This document shows positions 32,056 through 42,658 of a stretch of 64,000 nucleotides of DNA, one piece after another. The translations under genes and the position numbers were made by a program. Position 1 is the stretch's first letter. Every line of letters starts with the position of its first letter. This DNA is from Chlorella sorokiniana (taxonomy: Eukaryota; Chlorophyta; Trebouxiophyceae; Chlorellales; Chlorellaceae): NCBI GenBank assembly GCA_025917655.1, contig CP084610.1:2170001-2234000 (forward strand), written 5' to 3'. The notes beneath the pieces were generated by a model that ran no database searches, was not told the origin of the DNA, and worked only from the letters and a program-made list of their open reading frames with translations.

Positions 32056-33820
32056 ATGACGGGACCCGATCACCATTCGTTGGCCGGTGAGGCGCGAGGC
32101 GGCTGCGCCAGGGGCAGCATGCCTGCGGCGCCGCCGCCAGGCGGCAGCGTGACCTCGATCGTTGACGCTGTGGCCGGCATTGCGCTGTCTGAAGCCAGCA
32201 GCAGCGGCAGCCTGGAGCAGCAGCTGGCAGAGGAGGCGGCGGCGGCGGAGCGGCAGCAGAGCGCGCAGCCGCCAGCGGGCAGCCCCCAGGGCGGCGGCAG
32301 CTGCGGCGCGTGGCGCCCCACCCCGGCAGACGCTGCAGCCTGCGCCACGGCGCCGCTGCTGGTGGCGGCACACCCCGGGCTGCCATACCAGAAGATTCTG
32401 TCCGGAGATCCACGGAACCTGCCCGTCAATACTGGCAGGTGTGTTTTAACAGGAGTGAGGCGGCGGTTATACACGCGTGTTGGTATAGGCACCTTCAACC
32501 CCTCGCATCACAACTCCCTCTCCGTTTGATCTTTGATTGTACCTTGGCCCTGCCGCAGTCCAGTCGAGTTTGAGACGCCGCTGTTTGCGGGCCGCGCCTG
32601 CCTCTGGGTGCGCGGCCTGCCCGGCGCGCCCCCGAGCTGTTTGAGGGGCGCCGCCGCCGCACGCTGGTCACCGTGCAGGGCTGCTTCCGGCGGACGCTGC
32701 CCCTGGATGACGTTGTCACCGGCCAGGAGTTTGGCCGGGTGGAGAACCTGCCCCCAGGCTGGCTGGTTGAGGGGGTGCTGCTCAAGGTGCGGCGGCGGCG
32801 GGTGACGGGATTATCACCGGCCGCATTCTGTTTGTTCAGGGAGGGAGCAACAGTAGCTTTGCGCGCTGGCGCCGCATTGCTGCTGACCGGCACCCGGAAG
32901 CCTTTCGGGTGCATCCGACCCCCGGCTGCTCAGTCCACGTCCGGTTGCATCTGGCTGCCTCGCCGCAGGTGGCCCGTGCCCTCACCCCCAGCGCAACCAT
33001 CGGCCCCGCATCCGCCCCGCACATGCTGATGCCCGTTGTGGCGGGCTGCCCCGAAATCTGCGCCTCCCGGCCCGGGAGGAGCCGCCAGTGTGGGGCCCCC
33101 GCGAGAGGACCTGCGCACCTGGGACGCAAGCTTGGCGACTCCAGAGGGTGGGCCGCTGCTGCCAGGGGCAGCAGACACGGCCCGACATTCTGCCTGGGTT
33201 TCGTTTCGTGAATTTTGCTGCTTCACGAGCTGCTGAGCTGCTGAGCTGCCCTACTGGCTCTGCCTGCCTGCAGGTGCCCCCTGCCCGCGCCCAAGCGCAA
33301 GGCGCTCTTCAGCCGCGCGCCCGCCCGCGCCGGCCGCACCTTCCCCACCAACCTCGTCTTCACCTTTTACTTCTACCAGCACGTTGTGGATGCATCCACC
33401 TACCACTTGGACGTGCTGTACAGGTGCGTTGTACCGCAGTTGGGTGGTACGCAGGATGGACTCGATGTTCAAACCTTGGACATGCAGCCTTGCAGCAGCA
33501 TGGCTGGCCTATGGCAGTGGTGTGTGCCAGTATGGCGACCGGGGATGCGTCATTGGGGTCTGGGATTGCAGCCCTGCCTGGCTCGTGCGACCTGCGGGCA
33601 CCTGGGCTGCTGTTGTGCACCGTCGCTGTGCGAGATGCCGCCCGAACCCAGCTGCAGGTTTGACTTGACCAAGTACCTGGCGGGCCAGCCGCTGCAGCTG
33701 ATGATGCGGGACAGGCGATCGGGTGACTACCTGTACTGCCTGCACATGTGGCACGAGCGGCTGCTGCGCCGAGCGGAGGCAGCGGCGGCGGCGGATGCTC
33801 GTCGTGGCGCGAATGGGTGA
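32056..33820 (+). CDS. DUF1769-like protein of unknown function
   Basis: About 368 aa. Exons 32056-32438, 32559-32786, 32969-33147, 33274-33423, 33658-33820. A low-complexity Ala/Ser N-terminus (SIVDAVAGIALSEASSSGS) precedes the conserved core: YQKILSGDPRNLPVN, SPVEFETPLFAGRACLW, VRGLPGAPP, GCFRRTLPLDDVVTGQEF, NLPPGWLVEGVLLK, PHMLMPVVAG, NLVFTFYFYQHVVDAS and LAGQPLQLMMRDRRSGDYLY, ending HMWHERLLRRAE. The TGQEF, YFYQH and GQPLQLM(M/A)xDR blocks fit the family annotated as DUF1769, known from fungi and algae; no biochemical role is established to my knowledge. The frame slips at CCCCC near 32633 (GAPP then ELFEG) and two or three times in exon 3 (RPG, then EEPPVWGP, then REDLRTWD). TGTAA occurs near 34045. 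Confidence 0.75.
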
Positions 33821-35009
33821 GCAGCCCAGCGTCGGGGTGACTGCTTCTCTTTTTGCCCCCTACTGCTGCCATCAACATGAAAACGTTCTTGAACTTGCAT
33901 TGCTTTCAACTTGCTCAATCTCTTTTGACTTCATTATTGGCTCACTGACTGGATATCAACCCGTCAGTGGCTTGCATGTGAGCTGCTGCCCTCTGACACC
34001 CTGCAGCAAATCAGCATGCCAAGCTGACCTGGACAATCATATAAATGTAAACTAGTAGTTTTAATTTGTGGATGGCTTCATTTGTGGATGGCTTCAAGGA
34101 CCCAGTGTCCGCCACAGCCAGTCCCCAGCCAACAGGCTTCCTGCCTCCTGGAAAACCAAACTCGCTTTGCTGCGACTTGCTGAATCGGGAACCGCTCATG
34201 GGCTGCTGCAGGACTTACATGCAGGCACAAGCAGCGCGTCTTGCAGCTACGCAGCAGGCAGCAACATACAAAAGCAAACAAACGTTTTGCAGGAGGTACG
34301 GCAGTGCGGCGCAGCAGCCTGCTGGCCTCATCTCTCGAAAAGCGATGGCACAGGTTGCGATAGGGTGGAAGCGGGGCAAGAGGACAAGCGTGGGATCAAA
34401 TGCCAGTGGCGGCAAAGAATGCAACAGAGGGTGGAGCTGGTGCCCGGGGCACGGGTTTTGATAGGACAAGTCATCCATTCATAAAGGAGGACGAATGGCG
34501 GGAGGAAAGCAACGGGCCGAGGAGCGTCGTTTCCACACGAACCTCCCGTGTTCAAAGACACAGGAAAGGAAGCATGCTGTGCAGCCCCGTCAGTGTGTAG
34601 CAGCAACAAAGTTGCGAGGGCCAGGGATCATATCAGCCGCAAGAAAAACTGGTGGCAGTGCAAGGGCGGCGGTCGGATAGTATGGATGGGGGTGCATGCG
34701 CACGTGCAAGGGCTGACCGGCAGAGGGTGCTAGAGAGCGAGCACGTGGCAGACTGCAGGAAAGCAAGCCGGCACAGACAGCCGTGGAAAACACGGCTCGT
34801 CACGGAGGAGTAGGCGGCTACTCAAGGGAACAGGTACAAGGGTTGCAGAGTGCAGGTGCAGCGAGCCGCCGTCGGCTGTGAGCAAAGGGCATTGAGGAGT
34901 GGAACGCCGCCACAGTGGTGCCAATGAAAAAACCGATCCACGTCCTTCATGGGCCCGCCACCTGGCATGCGTGATGGTCAGCCGCGGCGCAAGCTAGCAA
35001 CTTGGCGCC
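33821..35009. other. Intergenic between the convergent DUF1769 and thioredoxin genes
   Basis: About 1.2 kb, AT-richer than its surroundings. It holds the two 3' UTRs and an exact 16-bp direct repeat, 34064-34079 and 34080-34095. No gene is supported. Confidence 0.5.
34064..34095 (+). repeat. 16-bp perfect direct repeat
   Basis: ATTTGTGGATGGCTTC occurs twice in succession downstream of the DUF1769 gene. Confidence 0.93.
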
Positions 35010-36061
35010 TCACATGTGCTTCTCAATCAGCTCCCGCAGCTGCTCCGTCTTGGCCCCTGTCATCTTGTCCACCTGGTGGCCGTCCTTGTACAGCAAGAAC
35101 GTGGGGGCCACCTTGATGCCCAGCTGCACAGGGCACGCAAGAAGGGGCAGACCATTTAGAGCCCGCTACAGGCTGGACATCCGCATGCACAGCCAGCTAG
35201 AAAGAGGCGCGGGAAGGGGGTGGCGGTGCGCGCAGCGCGGAGACTGTTTGCACGCATCGAAGGCACCGGCAAAGGAGCTGGCAGCCTGCTCACCGCGATG
35301 CCCAGCTCCTTGTTGTGCTTGTTGCAGTTAAACTTCACAATCTCCACCTTCTCCTCCAGCTCCTCCGCCCACTGCTGAAGCGTAGGCAGGATCATCTTGC
35401 AGGGGCCGCACCTGCAAAGGAGTGAGGTGCGTGGGTTCGGTGCCATGGTGCAGCCAGCAGCAGCCTGCCAAGCAATCTCGCAAGGTGACGTGGTCTGTGG
35501 CGCGGTGTGTAAGCAGCCTGTCAGCCATACCGCAGATAAAAAAAGGCAGCAAGGAGGAGGGCAGAGCGGGCATTGCCACACGCAGGCAAACGACACAGGT
35601 TCACGGCATGCACTTGCCAATCGGTGTAGCAGTCCACGACCACCAGCTTGCTGCCGGCATCCCGGATCACACTGTAGTAGTCCTCCTTGACCACCTCCCG
35701 CAGCTGCTTGCCAGCCGCAGCAGCAGGGGAAATCGCTGTCTCCGCGGCCGCGCCAGCCGGCGTGGCGCTTGCTGCAGGCGCGGGCGCGAAGCGACGGTAG
35801 GTCTGCGTGCTGCAACTTTCGTCGCACCCATCACTTTGGGGGTGTATCTTCAGGTATGCAATCTCGGCAAACCAGCCCCCAAAGCTCGCGCAACAGCCTG
35901 CTCCCCACCTGTGGCTCCCGGGCGGCGAGTGGCTTCCAGTTTGGCGGCCAGGCCAGCCTTGAATTCAGCCATTTTGGCCAGCTCTGCCTCGCGAGACAGC
36001 CGCACAATTGCCGCGCGCCGGCCATGACCACTTGCGGTGGGATGGCAGAGCCTGCAGGCAT
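35010..36061 (-). CDS. Thioredoxin, plastid f-type-like
   Basis: Dithiol-disulfide oxidoreductase. Secure exons: 35802-35618, 35411-35294, 35123-35010. The joined core reads LREVVKEDYYSVIRDAGSKL, VVVDCYTDW|CGPCKMILPTL, VEIVKFNCNKHNKELGIA|LGIKVAPTFLLY and KMTGAKTEQLRELIEKHM. WCGPC is the redox centre, KVAPTF supplies the cis-Pro loop, and the extra Cys in FNCN plus the TGAK...L..IE end resemble Trx f, which activates Calvin-cycle enzymes. The WC codon is split by an intron with a GC donor (GATTG|GCAAGT). The 5' end is uncertain. One frame from an ATG at 36061 or 36023 into 35802 gives a Trp/Arg/Ala leader like a transit peptide; another frame of the same exon gives AIVRLSREAELAKMAEFKAG with better codon usage but needs one extra base to splice in phase. 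Confidence 0.85.
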
Positions 36062-36463
36062 TCGACAGCCGCCATATCGTTCCACAGGCACGATACTAGC
36101 ACCAGGTGGGTCACAGAGCTGCGTACCTGCTGGAGGGCCAACAGAGCGAGTGCCATGCTGCTGCGTGCTCGGGAGGGCAGCTGTGGGGGCCAAACTGACT
36201 GATCGGATCGCCGTTTGACTGCAGGACAGGAGCACGCTGCGGTGTGCGGGCTGCAGGAAATGAGATCAGGTGTGCCAAGTCATCCGCAATGGCAGGTGGC
36301 TGGCAGCATGCACGTGGGCTGACAACCTGCGACACGCCGTTGACGTCCTTGCCAAGCTGGTACAATATTCAGACCCCAAGGAGGCCCCTCTGGCTGCCTG
36401 CGTGGAGCTGGCTTCTCACCACAGGGGCGCCTTGTATGGCCTTCAACAAGTCGACAAGGGGAC
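36062..36463. promoter_or_regulatory. Divergent intergenic region between thioredoxin and the ABC transporter
   Basis: About 0.4 kb between opposite-strand genes whose 5' ends are both uncertain. It may include 5' UTR or a first non-coding exon of either. No motif stands out. Confidence 0.35.
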
Positions 36464-39400
36464 ATGATGCGATCCCGTCAATTGATCAACACTTCAAATG
36501 CGTGCCCAGCTGCACCAGGGCGCGCCAGGCCCAGCCTCTGGCGCCCTGCCGTTCCGCTGGCGGCAGCGGCAGCTGGACGCACCAGCTTCCCCTGCCTGCT
36601 AAGCGCATGGGCAACAGCACGTAGCAGGAACCACACAGGCAGAAGGTTGCTGTTGCCAGCACGTCGTGCTGCCACGCCCGCGCGGTGTGCTGCCGCCGTT
36701 GCGCCCTTGCCTGAGCGTGTGCTGGGCGATGACGAGCCGGTGCTCGCCCGGACCCGGCTTACCGAGATCCAGCGCCGCTGCCCTCGCCGCCCACCTCCGC
36801 CACAATCAGCCAGGTGCGTCTCCGCAGGCGAGCCGCATGTTCCCATGCTGGCCTGCTTGCAACGTTCTACACCAGGCACCCTGTGGAGCGGCTGGCAGCC
36901 GCCATCGAGCTTGCACCAAGAACCAGCACCCACCAGCTGCCTGCGCCTGCCCTCTGTGTGCCCTGCCGACAGGTGTTGCTGTACCTGCTGCGCCTGGCAT
37001 TCGGGAGGCGGGGCTGACGTGGCGCCTGCTGGGCGCGCTGGCCCTGCTCGCAATGTGAGCTGTGCTCTGCCGCGCTGCTGCGCTCGGATGCTCTCCCCAA
37101 GTTTGCCGGTTCTGCAGAGCAGGATTGACACATCACTGCTGGTCTGCTCTGTCTGCGACTTCCTCCGAATGGCTTGAACCCCTGGCTTGCCGACACCTCC
37201 CCATGTGCAGCTCCAAATCTGCCGGCCTGGCTGCCCCCTTTTACTTTAAGCGGGCGGTGGATGCGCTGGGCGGCGGCGCGGCGGGGGCTGCGGGGGCGGC
37301 GGGGGCCACCGCTGCCGGGCTGCTGCTGGCGGGGCGTGCCGCGCGGTCAGCGGCGTTGCCAAGGAGATGCAGGGACCCATGTTTGCGCCTGTCGCCCAGG
37401 CAAGTGTTGGTTTGTTGTTGGCTGGCTGGCAGCTGCGGTGCCAGCGGATGACTAGGCTGTGTTCACCCCACCTGAGGTTCTCGGGCAGGTGGCTGTCCGC
37501 ACGCCACGCCCTCTGCGTGCGCCTGCTGCGCTGGGCGTGGCAACAGCGCCGTGCTGTGCGCGCTGCGCTGTGCAGGATGCGGGCAGGCGCGTGTCTTTCT
37601 ACTCCTTTGCCCATGTGCTGGGCCTGGACCTGGCCTTCCACCTCAACAGGAAGACGGGTGGGCTGGGGGGCAGCTGCTGCACAGCTTGCAGCTTGCACGC
37701 GTCGCCGTCGTCCGAAAGCAGGGCAGGCGCCGACGCCAGTGCAAGCTGCAGAGATGGCCCCGCAGCGACGGGCTGCCCGCCGCAGTGGATGGCACCACTG
37801 GCGGCCATGACGGTCCGACTGCACTGCCGTACCGCAGGGTCTCTGTCTCGCATGCTGGAGCGCGGCGCGCGCAGCGTGGCCATGATCTTTCGCGCTATCG
37901 TCTTCACCTTCCTGCCCACCGCCGTGGAATTGGCGGGTGCGGCGGCGCTGCTCCCTGCTTTCTGCCACCATCGGCTTGTGCTTGAATGCATCGACAAGGG
38001 TTTGACCTGATTGCCGACGTTGAGCTGACGGGGCGGCCGTCCTGCTGGCTGGCCGCCTGCTCTGTGCACCTGACACCGCGGCACAGCAGGCCTGCTCCTG
38101 GTTCGCCTTCCTCCCTGTATCACCCCCGTCCCAAGCACCTGCGTCGGACGCTGACCACTGTCCCTGGGCCTGCCCACCTTTCCCATCCTCTTCCACACCA
38201 GGAACCCCGAACCAACCTCCCACCTCCCCACCCCCTGAATGCAGCCGTGTGCGTGATCCTGGCGCGCGCTTTCCCACCCCGCGTCTCCGCCCTCGTGCTG
38301 GCCACCTTTGCCGCCTACGCCGCCTGGACTGTGGCGCTGACGCGCGTCGCAGCTGGCATCCGCCGGAGGGTGAAGGACCTGGACAACGAGATCACGGGTG
38401 GGATGCGGGGGGTGGGGGGAGCGGGGCTGTTGGGATGCTTGGGTTCTAAGCTGCGGGCGCCCAGTGCAGCGCAAGTCCGATCATTGGGGCTGCAAGAGGG
38501 CATGCACCGCAGGGCCGCACTGGGTCTGAGACAGCCTGGTCTGCAACAGTCTGCCGTGCAACTGTCGTTCATCCCGGTACCTGCCAACCTCGTGCTCACC
38601 ATGTTTTCCGCCTTCACCGCAGGCAAGGCCGTGGATGCCTTCCTCAATTTTGAGACGGTCAAGCTGTTTGGTACGGCGCTACTGGAGGTACGGCAATACG
38701 ACGCCTCCCTCGTGGCCTACCAGGTGCGGGACGGGCGGCAACACACTGCATGTAGCGACGCAGCGTCAGAAGGGCGCGGTGCAGCGCGGCGATGTTGCCG
38801 CGGTCATATTTTGAGCGACCTTGCTTGCTGTTGTGATTGGGGTGCTGGGTGCATGCAGCAGAGCAGTGCCACCGGTGTGAAACATGCCTGGCAGCACAAC
38901 ACTGCTGCGGTGTGCCCTTGCTTGTTTGGTAACTTCACTGGTTTGCCACCCTGCGCGGTCACCCTTTCCTCTTCCACGCAGCGGTCGGTGGTGCGGCTGG
39001 ATCTGGCAGCAGCAGCCCTCAATGCGGGCCAGGCCCTGATCCTGGCTGCCGGTATGACGGGCGCCATGCTGGCAGCGGCGGCGACCCCGCCCGCGTCTGC
39101 GGCGGCGGGCGCGGCGGCTGCCGCGGCGACGGGCATCACTGCTGGCGACTTGGTCATGGTCCAGGGCCTGCTGGTGCAGCTCTGGGCGCCCCTGCAGTTC
39201 CTGGTGAGCTGTCTGCGCCCCAGCAGCGCAGCCCGCCGCCGTTTCAGCCCTCGCCAGCCAGCCAAAGTCTGCTGACGCAGGTCTTGACGCGGGAGCTGCT
39301 GGCACCTTTGCCTTGGAAGCCAGCCGGCTGCTCCTGTTCGGGTGTATTGCAGACCGTAACTGTGACCAAAATGGGGCCCCATTGATCCTGCCCACCCCCC

Positions 39401-42252
39401 CCACCCCCGGGCGACTGCTCACCCCCCCGACTCATCGCAGGGCTGGTTTTACCGGGAGCTGCGGCAGAGCCTTGTGGACATGGAGGACCTGCTGGGCCTG
39501 CTGCGCACGCCGCCCGCGCTGAGAGACGGCGACAAGGAGCTCCCCGCACATGCACCGGGTCCTTCCAGCAGCAGTAGCAGCAGCCAAGTGGAAGGGGAGC
39601 GGCGGGCCAGCCACGCCGCCGCCGCCAGCTCCAATGGCGGCGAGACCGCCCAGACCAGCGGCAGTGCCAGTGCGAGAGGTGCGGTCCCCAGCGGCAGCAG
39701 CAGCAGTGGCAGCTCGTCCCTTGAGCAGCAGCAGCACGGCGGCGGCAGCAGCAGCGGGCTGCGGCTGGAGCTGCGGGATGTGACCTTCAGTTACGACGGC
39801 GGGGGCCCGCGGGACGGGCGGCGCCGCGTGCTGCGGGGGTGTCACTGGTGGCGGAGCCGGGAGAGAGCATCGCGGTAGTGGGTGAGCTGCGGCTGCACAC
39901 AGGAGCGGCGGCGGCCTCTGCCAACCCCACACGTCGATGAGGCAGCCCTGGGCCCGTCTGCCGGGCGTGTCCGCAGCCTGCTATGTGCCGCTGCGTGTGC
40001 TGCATGGTGGCAGTCTGGGCTGCCTGGCCTGCCGCTCCAATACAGCCTCTCTCCGCTACATCTGCTGCGGCCTGCGACCTGCTCTTGCGCCGCACTGCAG
40101 GTCCCAGCGGCGGCGGCAAGTCGACCCTGCTGCGCCTACTGGTCCGGCTGTACGATGTTGAAGGCGGACAAGGTTTGGCCATCTGCTGCATTCACAGCCC
40201 CCGCGGCTGCTGTGCTTGCTCGCGGGGTTGCAGACCTTGTGACAGGATGCACCTGTAGTGGCAGCAAAGCACTGGGTGCCTTAGGGGTCAGGGTGTGCCT
40301 GCTTGCTTCCCTCCAACGCTCTCTTGCTTCTGTCGCCTCTTAACACCCCCCCATCTGACAGTGCTGCTCAATGGGGTGGATGTGCGGGAGCTGCGCCAGG
40401 AGAGCCTGCGGGGGCAGTGGCAGTGGTGCCGCAGGTGGGGCCACTCTGGGTGGGCGGGGGCCCTGAGAAGGGAGCGTCTCACGCCGACTGCCGACTGTTC
40501 TGGCGTGCTGGTGGAAGCAGTCAGTGCCTGCCAGAGAGTGGTCGAATGTCCAGAGGCAGCCTCATCCACCAGCCCCGCCCACCGGGCACTTTGCACTTAA
40601 CACACCCATGCAACCACCCCCTGCATCTCGATGCGCTTGCGCCGCACACACATATACACAGTCCAACCCCCACACTCACACACACACACACACATGACTG
40701 CACTCCAACCCCATACTTCGTCAGGACACCGTGCTGTTCAACGAATCCATCCTGCACAACGTCGCCTACGGGCGCCCGGGGCACCCTGGAGCGAGGTGGC
40801 GGCGGCGGCTGCCGCTGCCCAGCTGGACGCCGCTGTGGGGCGCATGCCGCAGGTGACTGGGGGCTGGGAGGTGCGAGTCAGGTGGATTTTTGTGGTCTGG
40901 AGAGGCAGACACGCAGTCAGGTCTGGTCTGGGTGGTTCTGCTCCGCTGCAACGGTTGCCGTCTCCTGCCGCTTCTTGCCGTGCAGGGCTGGCACACAGCG
41001 GTGGGCGAGCGGGGCCTGAAGCTCAGCGGCGGCGAGAAGCAGCGCGTGGCAATTGCACGGGCATTCCTGCGGTGCGGCGCCGCGCCGCGATGCATCCTGC
41101 CGCAGTTACACGCTGCGCCACCCGCAAACGCCGCTGCTGCTGCCGGCTGCTGCTGATGCCACCTCCTGTCTACTGACGCTTTGCACCCACACCTTGGCGC
41201 ATGGGCGTGGCTTGGTCCCACATTGTTGCTGGGTTCCGCCCCACCCCAATCTTTGCATCCAACCCCGCCCATCCCCTCACCTAGCCACCCATCTGCACTC
41301 CCTGCACTCCCCCACCGCGCAGCCGCCCCCGCCTGCTGATCTGTGATGAGGCCACCTCGGCCCTGGACACCGCCACGGAGCGCGGCATCCAGGCCTCGCT
41401 CAAGGCGCTGGCGGCGGGGCGCACCGCGGTGTTTGTGGCGCACAGGCTGTCCACGGTGCAGGTGCGTCGGGCGGCGGTCTTGTTTGCGTGCCCTGGGCCT
41501 GTACTGCAAGGAGGCAGAGGAAGGACGGGCGGCCGCCCGGGGGGCGGGGTGCTTCAAAAACATTCGCAAGTGCAGCAAGGTGCAAATTCTAAGCTGGAGA
41601 GCATGGGTCTTTACGGAGCAGGCTCGGCCCGTTGGAACCCCCCCCCCCCCACCCCCACTCATCCCCCACCTCGCCCCCGGCCCTTTGACTCTCCCGCAGG
41701 GCTGCGACCGCATCTACGTGCTGGCAGACGGTCTCGTGGCGGAGCAGGGCACTCACGCGCAGCTGATGGCTGGTGGGCAAGCTGCACAAGTGGCGCCGCT
41801 GGCCCGCTGCCGGCGCGCTGCCTCACACCCCGCAACTTTTACAGCGAGCTCCGGCTGAGACTGCTGCTGTGCATGCATCGCGTACAGCAGCTGGTGGAGA
41901 GAAGGCAGGGCTGCTGCGTCGTTTGCGACTCCCCTCGTGCCCACTGCACTTTCTTTTCCATGCTGCAGCCCGGGGCATCTATTTCGACATGTGGCAGATG
42001 CAGCGCGCACAGCAGGCGCTGGAGAGCCACTTGCGGCATGACGACAACGCCGCAGGAGGCGGAAATGGGGGCAGCAGTTTTGCCGAGCACGACGGCGGCA
42101 CCGATGCTGAGGCGGCAGGATTGCCGGCGCGACAGCAGCGGACATCTGCCGATGCTGCTGATGGCGGCAGCGGCAGCGACAGCGACGACGAGGAGGGCGA
42201 CCAGGCTGCGGCGGAGTTGGCTGCTGCAGATCTGCGTCGGCGCAGGAATTGA
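36464..42252 (+). CDS. ABC half-transporter, ABCB subfamily (ATM/HMT-type)
   Basis: Membrane half-transporter of the ATM/HMT type, which exports glutathione-linked sulfur species or heavy-metal conjugates from mitochondria or into vacuoles. Secure exons: 36973-37054, 37211-37399, 37576-37657, 37838-37936, 38245-38397, 38623-38723, 38982-39203, 39441-39881, 40101-40172, 40362-40434, 40725-40852, 40986-41071, 41323-41461, 41700-41772, 41969-42252. The upstream exon (about 36464-36813) is Arg/Ala-rich, like a targeting leader, but its frame is unsure. Membrane domain: [82 protein letters not shown]. Nucleotide-binding domain: Walker [11 protein letters not shown]-loop [13 protein letters not shown], signature LSGGEKQR, Walker [14 protein letters not shown]-loop VAHRLST. 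A Ser/Gln/Gly linker sits before the NBD and an acidic [11 protein letters not shown] tail after it. One intron has a GC donor (GCCCAG|GCAAGT). Frame slips at G/C runs occur in the exons at 36973, 37211, 39441, 40362 and 40725. Confidence 0.9.
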
Positions 42253-42658
42253 TGCAGCGCGTTTGTCAAATTTCAGCCAATAACTGCAACATTTTTGCCT
42301 TGTGCCGTCTCTTGCATTCTGGTTGACTTTGCCGTGCTTGTTGTTGTGAGCTTGCCTTCGCAATGTTCCGCTGCAGTTCAAGCCTTACAAAGTTTTCGAA
42401 GCTCCTCCTTTTCTGCCTCACGGATGCTGATCTCTGCTGCTGCTGTCATCAGTGGGCTGCATGTAAATGGTCTTGGACAGCATCGCGATGCAGCGGCTGT
42501 CCCGTCAGCGACAGCGCTGCAACTGTGACAACTGCCTTTGCAGCCATCAAGTCAAGCACCAGGCCTTACGGATCGCATGAGAGTTCTTCGCATAGTTGTT
42601 GCTTAGCTTCGTGGCCGTCGGAGAAGCTGTTTACTTGCTATTGTTTTCTCAAGCCGGG
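42253..42658. other. Short spacer between the ABC transporter and carrier genes
   Basis: About 0.4 kb with the ABC 3' UTR (TGTAA near 42461) and the carrier promoter. No gene is supported. Confidence 0.5.

Noticed and set aside
32787-32968. Coding frame GIITGRILFVQGG... in the DUF1769 gene
   Set aside because: Treating the segment as an intron joins WLVEGVLLK directly to VARALTPSA in phase, which fits the family spacing better.
41773-41968. Coding extension [10 protein letters not shown]... at the end of the ABC gene
   Set aside because: Splicing at GCTG|GTGGGC to 41969 gives [13 protein letters not shown], matching the ATM-type C-terminus without any frame change.
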